The notes under the pieces were generated by a model. The model searched no databases. It worked only from the letters and a program-made list of their open reading frames with translations, and was not told where the DNA came from. This document shows, in pieces, positions 1 to 7,268 of a stretch of 64,000 nucleotides of DNA. This stretch comes from VRUE01 sp036276735 (GTDB lineage Bacteria; Actinomycetota; Thermoleophilia; Solirubrobacterales; 70-9): the NCBI GenBank assembly GCA_036276735.1, contig DASUOH010000021.1:93546-157545 (forward strand). The letters run 5' to 3'. Numbering within the stretch: position 1 is the first letter of the stretch; each line of letters begins with the position of its first letter. Made by a program: the position numbers and the translations under genes.

Positions 1-196
1 CCGTGTAGGTCAGCGTCGTGCCGACGACGACCGGATCCGGACTGTCGGACTTGCTCACCGCGAGGTCGGCCTCCCCCTCCGTCTGCGCCTGCGGCAGCGC
101 AACGCTGCCGCTCAGCAGGGCAACCCCGGCAAGAAGCGCGGCGGCAAAGGTGCGCGAGAGGCGCTTCGTTGAAGGACGCTTTCCCCTGTTTGCCAT
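1..196 (-). CDS. Secreted DUF11-domain protein, N-terminal part (runs off left edge)
   Basis: Reading the minus strand from an ATG at 196-194 gives 65 residues that stay open to the window edge. A GAGGA-type ribosome binding site lies just upstream. The protein starts with a basic segment (MANRGKRPSTKRLSR) and a hydrophobic stretch typical of a signal peptide. After the likely cleavage region comes ADLAVSKSDSPDPVVVG, which matches the start of DUF11 repeats found in large actinobacterial surface proteins. Function beyond export and a surface location cannot be inferred. Only the N-terminus is present, so the true length and repeat number are unknown. Confidence 0.75.
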   Translation of the reverse strand, partial: MANRGKRPSTKRLSRTFAAALLAGVALLSGSVALPQAQTEGEADLAVSKSDSPDPVVVGTTLTYT

Positions 197-363
197 TGCA
201 GATCCTCATTCGCAGGAATTCCCGCGGCGGCCGGCCTCAAACGAAGCGCGTCAGCACAGTTCCGGCACAGGGGCGCGATGTCAGCACGCTTACACCGCCG
301 CGAAGCACCTGGTCCCGGCCCCTGTTGAGAGGTCATCAGCGCAAATCGACGGGGGGAGCTGAG

Positions 364-774
364 ATGTTCTTGAGAGCGATTGTTTGCGGCGTCCTGGCCT
401 GCGGCCTGCTCGCCGCCGAGGCGACGGCGGGCGTCGACTCGGCCGCTGCTCGGCTGCTGAAGGGCAAGACGGCCCAGGGTTACGCGATCAAGGTCATCGC
501 GAAGGAGAAGGTCTTCAAGATCCTGCGCTTTGAAGCTGAGCTGAAGTGCAGCGACGGCACGCGGCTGATCCTCGTGGAGAGCGGCTTCCTCTGGACCCGC
601 GCCGGCAACGGCGGGAAATTCAGGGACGCCCAGTTCGGCAGGACCGACTCCGTCTACTTCCGTGGCCGGCTCACCGAGCAGCGCCTACGCGGCCGTGTGC
701 GCCTGACCGACAAGCTGGGCAAGAAAGTCAGGTGCCGCTCCGGCTGGATCGCGTTCAACGCGAGGCCCCGCTAG
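364..774 (+). CDS. Small secreted protein of unknown function (136 aa)
   Basis: The ATG at 364 follows a GGGGGAG ribosome binding site, and the first 22 residues (MFLRAIVCGVLACGLLAAEA) form a clear signal peptide. The mature part is about 115 residues, basic, with two cysteines (one in ELKCSDGT, one in KVRCRSGW) that could form a disulfide. The pattern of alternating hydrophobic and charged residues suggests a small beta-rich domain. I do not recognise a named family, although small secreted proteins of this shape are common in Solirubrobacterales. It is divergent from the DUF11 gene to its left and has no obvious operon partner. An upstream in-frame ATG at 169 is rejected because the signal peptide begins at 364. 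Confidence 0.65.
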   Translation: MFLRAIVCGVLACGLLAAEATAGVDSAAARLLKGKTAQGYAIKVIAKEKVFKILRFEAELKCSDGTRLILVESGFLWTRAGNGGKFRDAQFGRTDSVYFRGRLTEQRLRGRVRLTDKLGKKVRCRSGWIAFNARPR

Positions 775-811
775 CGCTCCGCGTTCAATCCGGCGCCTCT
801 GCCGCCGGCAC

Positions 812-1564
812 CTAGGCCCGGTGCTCGGGGTTCGGGAAGTCGAAGCGACAGCCGGCGTCCCACTCGGTGCGCTGATTGCCGTGGGCCGGGATGCCGCCGG
901 CGTCCTTCAGCATCCGCGCCAGGTGAAGCATGTTCCAGGTGGCGAACGTGGTGTTGCGGTTGGTGAAGTCGTTCTGCGGTCCGCCTGAGCCCTCGTCCAG
1001 GTAGGACGGCCCGGGGCCGGCTTCGCCGATCCAGCCCGCGTCGGCCTGGGGCGGGATCGTGTAGCCGAGGTGCTGCAGCGAGTAGAGGACGTTCATCGCG
1101 CAGTGCTTGATGCCGTCCTCGTTGCCGGTGACGATGCAGCCGCCGACGCGACCGTAGTAGGCGTACTGACCAGCACTGTTGAGCAGGCTGGAGTTGCCGT
1201 AGAGCCGCTCGATCACCTGAGTCGCAACTGAGGACTTCTCCCCCAGCCAGATCGGCATGCCGAGCACCAGGATGTCGGCCGCCATCACCCGCTCGAAGAT
1301 CTGCGGCCACTCGTCGCGCTCCCAGCCGTGCTCGGTCATGTCGGGCCAGACGCCGATCGCGATCTCGTGGTCGACGGCGCGGAGGCACTCCACCGCGACG
1401 CCGTTGCGCCGCATGATCTCGATCGAGACGTCCATCAGCCCCTGCGTGTTGGAGATTTCGGGGCTGCGTTTCAGCGTGCAGTTGACGAAGAGCGCGCGCA
1501 GGTCCGTGTAGTCGGCCTCGCTCCGCTCGCACAGCTGCGCCTGCATTGGGGTCAATTCGGTCAT
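812..1564 (-). CDS. Flavodoxin-like NADPH-dependent FMN reductase family protein
   Basis: This 250-residue protein has the flavodoxin-like fold of the NADPH-dependent FMN reductase group. The first strand and loop are LRALFVNCTLKRSPEISN (phosphate-binding loop region). The next core strand is ADILVLGMPIWLGEKSS, the flavin-loop signature, followed by the GGCIVTGNEDG strand. Such enzymes bind FMN and reduce quinones, azo compounds or metals with NAD(P)H; the substrate here is unknown. The start was placed at the ATG at 1564 because GAAGGAG sits 6 bases upstream; longer in-frame extensions lack a ribosome site. It is divergent from the small ATPase gene at 1662, with about 100 bp between them that must hold both promoters. 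Confidence 0.8.
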   Translation of the reverse strand: MTELTPMQAQLCERSEADYTDLRALFVNCTLKRSPEISNTQGLMDVSIEIMRRNGVAVECLRAVDHEIAIGVWPDMTEHGWERDEWPQIFERVMAADILVLGMPIWLGEKSSVATQVIERLYGNSSLLNSAGQYAYYGRVGGCIVTGNEDGIKHCAMNVLYSLQHLGYTIPPQADAGWIGEAGPGPSYLDEGSGGPQNDFTNRNTTFATWNMLHLARMLKDAGGIPAHGNQRTEWDAGCRFDFPNPEHRA

Positions 1565-1661
1565 GTCGTCTCCTTCGCCCGTTCGGACTTTGTACCGCGC
1601 CCCGCGGCGCGCACTGCTCGAGAGAGCGTGCCACATCGTCGAAAGTGGGTAGAAGGGGAAC

Positions 1662-2024
1662 ATGCGTCTGCGGGTATTCCCCACTGTCGAGGCGCCGCGG
1701 CAGGTCCGGCGCGAAGTTGCGGCGTTGCGCGGCGAGATCGACGAACGCTCCGCCTCGGACGTCAAGACCGTCGTCAACGAGCTGGTCACCATGAGCGTGG
1801 CGCAGGGCGCCTGCCGGCCGATCGAGATCTCCCTGGAGATCGACGACGGCAAGCTCGAAGGTGCCCTCTACGACGACGGGCCCGGCGCCCGTGCACTCGT
1901 CCGGGCGAGGAACCGACAGGACGACTCCTTGGCTCTGCGAATCGTCGACGGGCTGGTAACCGAGTGGGGAGTGAGCGACCGGGACAGCCGCATCTGGTTC
2001 CGGATGGACGTGCAGCGCGTATAG
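1662..2024 (+). CDS. ATP-binding protein of the anti-sigma factor (RsbW/SpoIIAB) HATPase type
   Basis: A 120-residue single-domain protein resembling actinobacterial HATPase_c-2 anti-sigma regulatory kinases. The N-box is visible as ASDVKTVVNELVTMSV (residues about 32-47, with the Mg-binding Asn in VNELV), and a G1-box-like DDGPGAR follows near residues 70-76. The closing segment is LALRIVDGLVTEWGV, typical of the family C-terminus. Relatives phosphorylate anti-anti-sigma proteins or bind sigma factors, but this branch is often an orphan with unknown partner. No anti-anti-sigma gene is adjacent. The start ATG at 1662 follows an AGAAGGGGAA ribosome site. Confidence 0.75.
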   Translation: MRLRVFPTVEAPRQVRREVAALRGEIDERSASDVKTVVNELVTMSVAQGACRPIEISLEIDDGKLEGALYDDGPGARALVRARNRQDDSLALRIVDGLVTEWGVSDRDSRIWFRMDVQRV

Positions 2025-2047
2025 CGGCGGCGTACTGCGTTCGGCCC

Positions 2048-2194
2048 TTATAGCCAGCCCGCCCGCTTGAAGCGCCGGTAGAGGACTGCGCAGATGACGG
2101 CGATCAGGACGAGCGCCGCGGGGTAGCCGTGGCGCCATTCGAGCTCTGGCATGTGTTCGAAGTTCATCCCGTAGATGCCCGCGACCATCGTCGG
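2048..2194 (-). pseudogene. CorA magnesium transporter, C-terminal remnant
   Basis: Only the last 48 or so residues of a CorA-type channel survive: PTMVAGIYGMNFEHMPELEW, then a second hydrophobic helix and a KRAGWL tail. It includes the family-defining GMN motif and the end of both transmembrane helices. Immediately upstream on the same strand the reading frame becomes unrelated. A short stretch in another frame (ILLA, about 14 bases further) could be the continuation after a small insertion. The large cytoplasmic domain is absent. This is a decayed or truncated gene, not a functional transporter. Confidence 0.7.
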
Positions 2195-2370
2195 CTGGCG
2201 CCGAGCAGGGCGAGGAGGATCTGCAGTGCGGTCCTCAGCCGGTCGGCATCCACAATGGATCTCCACCCCACTTCGACCCGATGTCGATTTCGTCCCTGCT
2301 CGTTCGTCGTATGGGTAAAAGCGGAGGATCGGCTCGCGAGCCCCGCACACCAAGCGAAAGGACACCGAAG

Positions 2371-2796
2371 ATGAGAGTGATGGCGATAGTCAAGGCAAGT
2401 GAGGACTCCGAGGCCGGCAAGATGCCGAGCGAGGAGCTGCTCGCCGCGATGGGCGAGTTCAACGAGGAAATGGTCAAGGCCGGCGTGATGCTGGCGGGCG
2501 AGGGGCTGCACCCGTCCTCGAAAGGCGTCCGGGTCAGCTTCGGCGGTGGCGAGCGGACCGTGATCGACGGCCCCTTCGCCGAGACCAAGGAGCTGATCGC
2601 CGGCTACTGGCTGATGCAGGTACGCGACATGGACGAGGCGATCGAGTGGATCAAGCGCTGCCCCGACCCGCATTCCGAAGGCGGCGAGATCGAGATCCGC
2701 CGCGTCTTCGAGGCCGAGGACTTCGGCGAGGAGCTCACGCCGGAGCTGCGCGAGCAGGAGGACCGGATCCGGGCCCAGGCGGAGCAGAACCAGTAG
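2371..2796 (+). CDS. DGPF-domain (YCII-related) protein
   Basis: A 141-residue YCII-superfamily protein with the diagnostic DGPFAETKE motif at residues 66-74, preceded by a GGG turn and followed by GYWLMQVRDMDEAIEW. DGPF proteins typically sit next to ECF sigma factors of group ECF42, and that is exactly the case here: the next gene begins 3 bp after this stop. Their biochemical activity is not established; roles in stress response or sigma regulation have been proposed. The start ATG at 2371 follows a GAAAGGA ribosome site with 7-8 base spacing, so the longer frame from 2281 is not used. Confidence 0.85.
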   Translation: MRVMAIVKASEDSEAGKMPSEELLAAMGEFNEEMVKAGVMLAGEGLHPSSKGVRVSFGGGERTVIDGPFAETKELIAGYWLMQVRDMDEAIEWIKRCPDPHSEGGEIEIRRVFEAEDFGEELTPELREQEDRIRAQAEQNQ

Positions 2797-2799
2797 CGG

Positions 2800-4074
2800 A
2801 TGAGCGACGGGGACACCAGCCGCGCCGTCGCCGCCGTCTGGCGGATCGAGTCGGCGCGGCTGATCGCCTCGCTGGCCCGGATGGTCGGCGACGTCGGCGT
2901 CGCCGAGGACCTGGCGCAGGACGCGCTGCTGGCGGCGCTCGAGCAGTGGCCACGGAGCGGCATCCCGGACAAGCCCGGCGCCTGGCTGATGGCGACCGCC
3001 AAGAACCGCGCAATCGACCGGGCGCGCCGCCGTGAGATGGCCGTCCGCAAGGAGCAGGAGCTGGGGCGCGAAATCGAGCTGCGGGCGCAGCTCGACCAGC
3101 CCGACCTGGCGGCGGTCGCCGACGACGAGATCGAGGACGACCTGCTCAGCCTGATCTTCACCGCCTGCCATCCGGTGCTCGCAACCGAGGCGCGGGTGGC
3201 GCTGACCCTGCGGCTGGTCGGCTCGCTGACCACGGCGGAGATCGCCCGCGCCTTCCTCGCCAAGGAGGCGACGGTGGCGCAGCGGATCGTCCGCGCCAAG
3301 CGCACGCTCGCCGAGGCGCGGGTTCCGATCGAGGTGCCGGGGGCGGCGGAGCGCGAGGAGCGGCTCGCATCGGTGCTGGAGGTGATCTACGCGATCTTCA
3401 ACGAGGGCTACGCGGCGAGCGGCGGCGAGGACTGGATCCGCGCCGACCTCTGCCAGGAGGCGATGCGGCTCGGCCGCATCCTCGTCGGCCTGATGCCGCG
3501 CGAACCGGAGGCGCTCGGCCTGCTGGCGCTGATGGAGCTGCAGGCCGCCCGCTTCCCGGCGCGGATCGGCCCCGGCGGCGAGGCGATCCCCCTGCCCGAG
3601 CAGGACCGCTCGCGCTGGGACCTCGTCCTGATCGGACGCGGGCTGGCGGGCCTGGAGGGGGCCGAAGCGCTCGGCCGGCCGCTCGGTTCCTACGCGCTGC
3701 AGGCCGCGATCGCCGCCTGCCACGCGCGGGCGCGCCAGCCCGAGCAGACCGACTGGGAGCGGATCGTCGCCCTCTACGACGCGCTCGACGCTGTCACCGG
3801 CTCGCCGGTCGTCCGCCTCAACCGGGCGGTCGCGGTGGGGATGGCCTTCGGCCCCGCCGCCGGCCTCGAGCTGCTCGACGGCCTCTCCGCGGAGCCGGCA
3901 CTGCACCGCTACCACCTGCTGCCCGCCGCGCGTGGCGAGCTGCTGGAGCGGCTCGGGCGGGCCGAAGAGGCGGCGATGGAGTTCGACCGCGCCGCCGAGC
4001 TCAGCGGCAACGCGCGCGAACGCGACGTGCTGCGGGCGCGCACCGAGGGGCGAAGCCGTCCCTCTCCACCCTAG
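2800..4074 (+). CDS. ECF sigma factor, ECF42-like, with C-terminal TPR-like domain
   Basis: This 424-residue sigma factor is about twice the length of a minimal ECF protein. Region sigma2 is seen at about residues 20-80 (VAEDLAQDALLAALEQW, then AWLMATAKNRAIDRARRR). Sigma4 is at about 125-175 (SLTTAEIARAFLAKEATVAQ). The remaining 230 residues are helical, with TPR-like repeats, the DUF6596-type extension characteristic of ECF42. In this group the C-terminal domain is thought to control activity in place of an anti-sigma factor. It is translationally close to the DGPF gene (stop at 2796, ATG at 2800), forming a standard ECF42 operon. The targets usually include the DGPF gene itself. Confidence 0.88.
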   Translation: MSDGDTSRAVAAVWRIESARLIASLARMVGDVGVAEDLAQDALLAALEQWPRSGIPDKPGAWLMATAKNRAIDRARRREMAVRKEQELGREIELRAQLDQPDLAAVADDEIEDDLLSLIFTACHPVLATEARVALTLRLVGSLTTAEIARAFLAKEATVAQRIVRAKRTLAEARVPIEVPGAAEREERLASVLEVIYAIFNEGYAASGGEDWIRADLCQEAMRLGRILVGLMPREPEALGLLALMELQAARFPARIGPGGEAIPLPEQDRSRWDLVLIGRGLAGLEGAEALGRPLGSYALQAAIAACHARARQPEQTDWERIVALYDALDAVTGSPVVRLNRAVAVGMAFGPAAGLELLDGLSAEPALHRYHLLPAARGELLERLGRAEEAAMEFDRAAELSGNARERDVLRARTEGRSRPSPP

Positions 4075-4079
4075 GCCCG

Positions 4080-4186
4080 GTGAGCGCACCGAGCCGCGAG
4101 GAGGCCTGGCAGCTCTTCCGCGAGTGGACGGTTCGCGGTCGACGAGCTGACCGGCTCATCGCCGCCGTGGCGATGGTGCGGCCGCC
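4080..4186 (+). pseudogene. HD-domain phosphohydrolase, internally deleted remnant
   Basis: From GTG 4080 the frame reads VSAPSREEAWQLFREWT, which resembles the N-terminus of small HD-domain hydrolases (REEA-L-E-W/YT). It then jumps straight to FAVDELTG and, after a one-base frame slip, LIAAVAMVRPPW. In intact family members FAVDELTG-I-AVALVRP lies roughly 110 residues further on, close to the end of the protein. The segment carrying the HD metal-binding residues is missing. The match is from memory of the family pattern and rests on about 35 residues in two frames, so a search is needed to confirm it. Confidence 0.5.
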
Positions 4187-4197
4187 TTGGCGAGGAG

Positions 4198-4503
4198 TTA
4201 TCCCAAGTCGCCCGGGACGAGGATGAAGCGGTGCTTTTGCGCCGCGTCACGCAGCTCCTCGTCCCAGCAGGCGAACTCGACCTCTTCGCCGGCGGCGAAG
4301 GCGAGGGCGCCCCCAAGATGGACGGCGTCATAGGCACGAAGCGAATGGCTGCGCGCGCTCTCGGCCGCGCGCGCCAGCAGCGCCTCGTTCACAGAGTGGA
4401 CGAAGAGGCTCCGCCACAGGTTCTCCAGATCCCCGAGGGCGCGACGGAGCTGCCCAGCGGTCAGACGACCGCCCTTGCGCATCCGGACCAGGCCCACCCG
4501 AGC
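4198..4503 (-). pseudogene. PIN-domain (VapC-like) toxin, N-terminally truncated remnant
   Basis: The minus strand encodes about 100 residues with the C-terminal two-thirds of a PIN nuclease: RLTAGQLRRALGDLENLW, then SHSLRAYDAVHLGGALA (the conserved R-x-x-DA-h-h-A core) and FACWDEELRDAA. The N-terminal strand bearing the first catalytic Asp (the LDTS motif) is missing. The frame continues upstream but no longer looks like PIN. The gene was probably cut by a deletion that joined it to the DUF488 remnant on the other strand. No antitoxin gene is adjacent. Activity is unlikely. Confidence 0.6.
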
Positions 4504-4665
4504 CGCTGCCACCGGCGCCTGATCGCCGACGTGATGCTCGCCCGCGGCTGGCGCGTCCTCCACCTGCTTCCCGGAGGGCGCCTCGACGAGCACTCCTTCA
4601 CCGCCGACGCCGTCGTGAAAGGCGAGCGCGTCCACTACCCGCCGCAGCCCTCGCTCGAAGTCTGA
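4483..4665 (+). pseudogene. DUF488-family protein, C-terminal remnant
   Basis: The plus strand encodes about 60 residues ending at the TGA at 4663-4665. They begin around PDQAHPSRCHRRLIADVM and continue GWRVLHLLPGG. The CHRR-h-IAD motif followed by GW-V-H is the signature near the C-terminus of DUF488 proteins. The N-terminal half is absent. The region overlaps, antisense, the upstream extension of the PIN remnant, so the true junction of the two broken genes lies near 4485-4505. No function is expected. Confidence 0.5.
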
Positions 4666-4673
4666 AAGCCAGA

Positions 4674-4711
4674 GGGGTTGACGCACTTGACCACCCACTA
4701 TGGGTGGTCAA
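4674..4711. repeat. 38-bp palindromic repeat, copy 1 (intergenic)
   Basis: This segment starts GGGGTTGAC and contains a perfect inverted repeat, TTGACCACCCA at 4687-4697 and TGGGTGGTCAA at 4701-4711, with a three-base loop. A second, similar 38-bp copy lies at 38781-38818 inside dnaE2; about 31 positions match when one gap is allowed. Here it sits between the esterase gene stop and the DUF488 remnant and could also act as a transcription terminator hairpin, though no T-run follows on either side. Confidence 0.65.
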
Positions 4712-4738
4712 GGTGCACCAGGTCCTCCGGGCCGACGC

Positions 4739-5632
4739 TCAGCGGCGCAGACAGACGGCGATCTGCCGCACGGCGGCTCGACCCTCGGGCGTCGGGAAGA
4801 CGGGATAGGCGTGCGGCATGCCTGGTGCCTCGATCAGCTCGCACGCGACGCCGGCCGCGTCGCAGGCCTCGCGTAGCCGGTGGCTGTCGGGGTTGAGCAG
4901 GTCCTCGCTGCCGACGAAGGTGGAGAGCGGCGGCAGACCGCCCATCTCCCCGTGGATCGGGCTGACCCGCGGGTCCTCGAGCGGCAGCCCCTTGGCGTAG
5001 GCGCGGCCTGCCTCGCGCAGCCCCGGGATGCCAAGCATCGCGTCGCGCGGCTCGATCGCCCGCGAGCGCCGGTCCTCGATCGCGACGTCGAGCCAGGGTG
5101 CGATCAGGATCAAGCGGCGCGGTCGCACCCCCTCGTCGCACAGCGCCTGGGCGACGGCGAGCGCCATGCCGCCGCCGGCCGAGTCGCCGGCGAGGACGAC
5201 TTGCTCGGCGCCGACTCCGTCGATCAGGTCGCGGACGATCGCCGTTGCCACCGTCACGGTCTGCTCGGCGCCGAGCGCCGCGCCGAGCGGGTAGATCGGC
5301 ACGAAGCAGCGGGACGGCCCGCGCGCCGCGAGCCGCGCCAGCATCAGCCAGTGCCAGAGGACGATCTCGTTGACATAGGCGCCGCCGTGGAAGTAGACGA
5401 GGTGACGGAGCGGCCTTGCCGCGCGCGGCTTTATCTCGTAGACCGGCCAGCCATCGGCATGGCTCAGGTCGACCGCGAGGCCGCCCCCGAGCCAGCGCGG
5501 CGGCGCGAAGCGCGCCGGGCGCGCCGCGCGCCGGGCGATGTGGCGACGCATGCGCTCGGCGTCGGAGAAGCGGCGCTTCGCGCCGAGCACGGGAAGCGCG
5601 AGGCGGACGACCAGGTCGTTCTGGAAGCTCAT
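4739..5632 (-). CDS. Alpha/beta-hydrolase, HSL-type esterase/lipase
   Basis: A 297-residue alpha/beta-hydrolase of the hormone-sensitive-lipase (family IV) esterases. The oxyanion-hole motif is FHGGAY (residues 81-86) and the nucleophile elbow is GDSAGG (149-154, Ser151). The acid is probably the Asp in VGSEDLLNPD, and the catalytic His lies in MPHAYPVF near residue 275. The N-terminal cap region (AERMRRHIARR) is also typical. It would hydrolyse short to medium acyl esters; the natural substrate is unknown. The ATG at 5632 is preferred over an upstream in-frame extension that has no family similarity. No membrane segment or signal peptide is apparent. Confidence 0.85.
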   Translation of the reverse strand: MSFQNDLVVRLALPVLGAKRRFSDAERMRRHIARRAARPARFAPPRWLGGGLAVDLSHADGWPVYEIKPRAARPLRHLVYFHGGAYVNEIVLWHWLMLARLAARGPSRCFVPIYPLGAALGAEQTVTVATAIVRDLIDGVGAEQVVLAGDSAGGGMALAVAQALCDEGVRPRRLILIAPWLDVAIEDRRSRAIEPRDAMLGIPGLREAGRAYAKGLPLEDPRVSPIHGEMGGLPPLSTFVGSEDLLNPDSHRLREACDAAGVACELIEAPGMPHAYPVFPTPEGRAAVRQIAVCLRR

Positions 5633-5750
5633 CGCCGCCACATAGCTCGATGGTCCCGCCGCGCGCGGACGGACGCGATGCCGGTTCCCTTGGCACGGTA
5701 TGCAGCCCACCAGGTCACTGTTAACTAAAGATGTTCTTTGCTTTTAAGCA

Positions 5751-5776
5751 TTGACTTGAGTGTTCTTAGGTACTTA
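5751..5776 (+). promoter_or_regulatory. Candidate promoter of the tyrosinase operon in an AT-rich stretch
   Basis: The 60 bases before 5780 are strikingly AT-rich compared with the rest of the window. TTGACT at 5751-5756 could be a -35 box and TACTTA at 5771-5776 a -10 box, but the 14-base spacing is short. The 10-mer ATTGACTTGA also occurs in the AT-rich promoter region at 37641. The assignment is tentative. Confidence 0.3.
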
Positions 5777-5787
5777 GTCTGCTCGCG

Positions 5788-5910
5788 ATGATGCTGTCGG
5801 CGCACATCGCGGGAATGCCAGTCGAGGAGTCGCTGGCCGCTTTCGCGCCGGTCGCCACGGCGCTGCTCAGCCCGCTGCTGCTCCGAATTAGGAAGCGGTT
5901 GCAGCGATGA
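5788..5910 (+). CDS. Small membrane protein (40 aa) leading the tyrosinase operon
   Basis: A 40-residue reading frame from ATG 5788 to TGA 5910 whose stop overlaps the tyrosinase start (ATGA). It reads MMLSAHIAGMPVEESL, then a hydrophobic helix (AAFAPVATALLSPLLL) and a basic end (RIRKRLQR). This gives one membrane-spanning segment with a positive C-terminus. Small peptides starting with an H-I-A-G-hydrophobic-P-V-E-E pattern occur in actinobacteria, but their role is unknown. Its place is that of the MelC1 caddie gene in Streptomyces tyrosinase operons, but it is far shorter and lacks a histidine-rich copper site. Confidence 0.55.
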   Translation: MMLSAHIAGMPVEESLAAFAPVATALLSPLLLRIRKRLQR

Positions 5911-6737
5911 CCATCCAGGTCGCGGCGCGCACCCGGCGCGAGTGGAGCGCGGTCAAGGTGCGGCACAACATCACGCAGATGTCGGACGACGAGGTCGAGC
6001 GGTTCCGAGCCGCCGTAGCGGGAATGCTCGCGCGGCCCGACAACCGCGGCTACCAGTTCTTCGCCGGCTGGCACGGTGTGCCTCTGCAAATCTGCAAACA
6101 CGGCGAATCGCTCTTCCTCCCTTGGCATCGGGGTTACCTCTACCACTTCGAGCTGGCCCTCCAGGAAGTCGACCCGGACGTGACGCTGCCCTGGTGGGAC
6201 TGGATGAACGAGCCGGGGATTCCGGCGGCCTTCGACGAAGCGGAAGTGAACGGGGAGCGGAACGTCCTCGCGAGCGCTCCGATCGAACCGCAGGTGGAAC
6301 GTCAGGCCGACTGGCCGACGGAGACGCATCGCGACCCAGGCGGCCATGACGACCCCGAAACGCCAGCTCCACTGCCGCCGCCGCTCACCAGCTTCTACGG
6401 CTGGATGATGGAATCGACCACCTACGAACAGTTCTGGGACCGCTGCCGGCGGCTTCACAACAACATCCACGGCTGGATCGGCGGCAGGACCGGGCAGATG
6501 GCGGATCAGAACTGGGCCGCCTTCGACCCGATCTTCTGGGCACACCACTCGATGGTCGACCGCCTCTGGCGGATCTGGCAGGCCTCGCCGCAGGGAGAAG
6601 ACCCCGGCGCCGCACTGCTCGACATGCCGCTGACCTTCGCCAAGGCGCCCTCGCTGCAGGTGCGCGACGTGCTCGACGTGCTGCAGCTCGGCTACGAGTA
6701 CGCGGCCCAGTCCTCGACGGTCGAGGGGCCGCGCTGA
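5907..6737 (+). CDS. Tyrosinase (type-3 copper monooxygenase)
   Basis: A 276-residue tyrosinase-domain protein that oxidises phenols to o-quinones using a binuclear copper site. CuA ligands are visible as His56 (AGWHG), His65 (CKHGES) and His74 (FLPWHRGY). CuB ligands are His184 and His188 (LHNNIHGW) and His213 or His214 (FWAHHSMVDRLW). The DPIFWAHHSMVD signature is intact. There is no signal peptide or Tat motif, so export would need a partner. It overlaps the 40-residue gene upstream by 4 bases and the next gene by 1 base, so the three are translationally coupled. The enzyme ends soon after the core; the domain that shields the site in plant and fungal enzymes is absent, and the following gene may supply a related domain in trans. 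Confidence 0.9.
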   Translation: MTIQVAARTRREWSAVKVRHNITQMSDDEVERFRAAVAGMLARPDNRGYQFFAGWHGVPLQICKHGESLFLPWHRGYLYHFELALQEVDPDVTLPWWDWMNEPGIPAAFDEAEVNGERNVLASAPIEPQVERQADWPTETHRDPGGHDDPETPAPLPPPLTSFYGWMMESTTYEQFWDRCRRLHNNIHGWIGGRTGQMADQNWAAFDPIFWAHHSMVDRLWRIWQASPQGEDPGAALLDMPLTFAKAPSLQVRDVLDVLQLGYEYAAQSSTVEGPR

Positions 6738-7234
6738 TGCAGCGTTGGACCAATCCCGAACCGCTCGCCCTGCCGATCGCCTTCGACACCGTCGACCGCA
6801 TCGACCTCGAGTTCGTCAACGTTCGCGGCGACGCCGGCTCGTTCACCGCTTACGTCTTCTTGAACGCGGGGGAGCTGGAGTCCGGTGCCACGCGCGACCA
6901 CGAGCGCTTCGCCGGCTCGTTCTCGATCTTCTCCCAGGAGGAATGCTGGGGCGCCGAGGGCCATTGCGACTGGAAACGGGGTCCGGTCAGCCCGTTCGAC
7001 CGGCGCCCACCCCACCACCTGACGCCGACGAACATAACGATGGACGTCACCGAGACCGCTCGGCGGCTGGGCGATCCGAGCGAGCTCTTCGTCACTGTGC
7101 ATGCGGCACGGGCCAGCGATCCCGAGCTCGAGGAGGGAATCCTGCGATTCGACCGGCTGACCGCGCTGGCCTACGTAGGCAGCCTGGCCCGGGCACTGCC
7201 CCTCGCCCCCGCACCGGGCGATCTCGTCTCCTAG
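6737..7234 (+). CDS. Tyrosinase-linked protein, probable beta-sandwich partner domain
   Basis: A 165-residue soluble protein starting on the TGATG overlap with the tyrosinase stop. The first part, VDRIDLEFVNVRGDAGSFTAYVFLN, is a run of beta-strands like the C-terminal beta-sandwich domain of polyphenol oxidases. EECWGAEGHCDW contains two cysteines that could form a disulfide. The second half (NITMDVTETARRLGDPSELFVTVHAA) again alternates strands. No catalytic motif is seen. The tight coupling suggests it assembles with tyrosinase, perhaps covering or stabilising the active site. This functional link is inference from gene order and architecture. Confidence 0.6.
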   Translation: MQRWTNPEPLALPIAFDTVDRIDLEFVNVRGDAGSFTAYVFLNAGELESGATRDHERFAGSFSIFSQEECWGAEGHCDWKRGPVSPFDRRPPHHLTPTNITMDVTETARRLGDPSELFVTVHAARASDPELEEGILRFDRLTALAYVGSLARALPLAPAPGDLVS

Positions 7235-7268
7235 CCTGCGCGGTGCGCCGCCATCGTCTCCGCTGCGG

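Noticed and set aside
2164..4089. 641-codon minus-strand frame opposite the DGPF and sigma-factor genes
   Set aside because: Both plus-strand genes have diagnostic motifs and ribosome sites; the minus frame is Arg/Ala/Leu-rich without family features.
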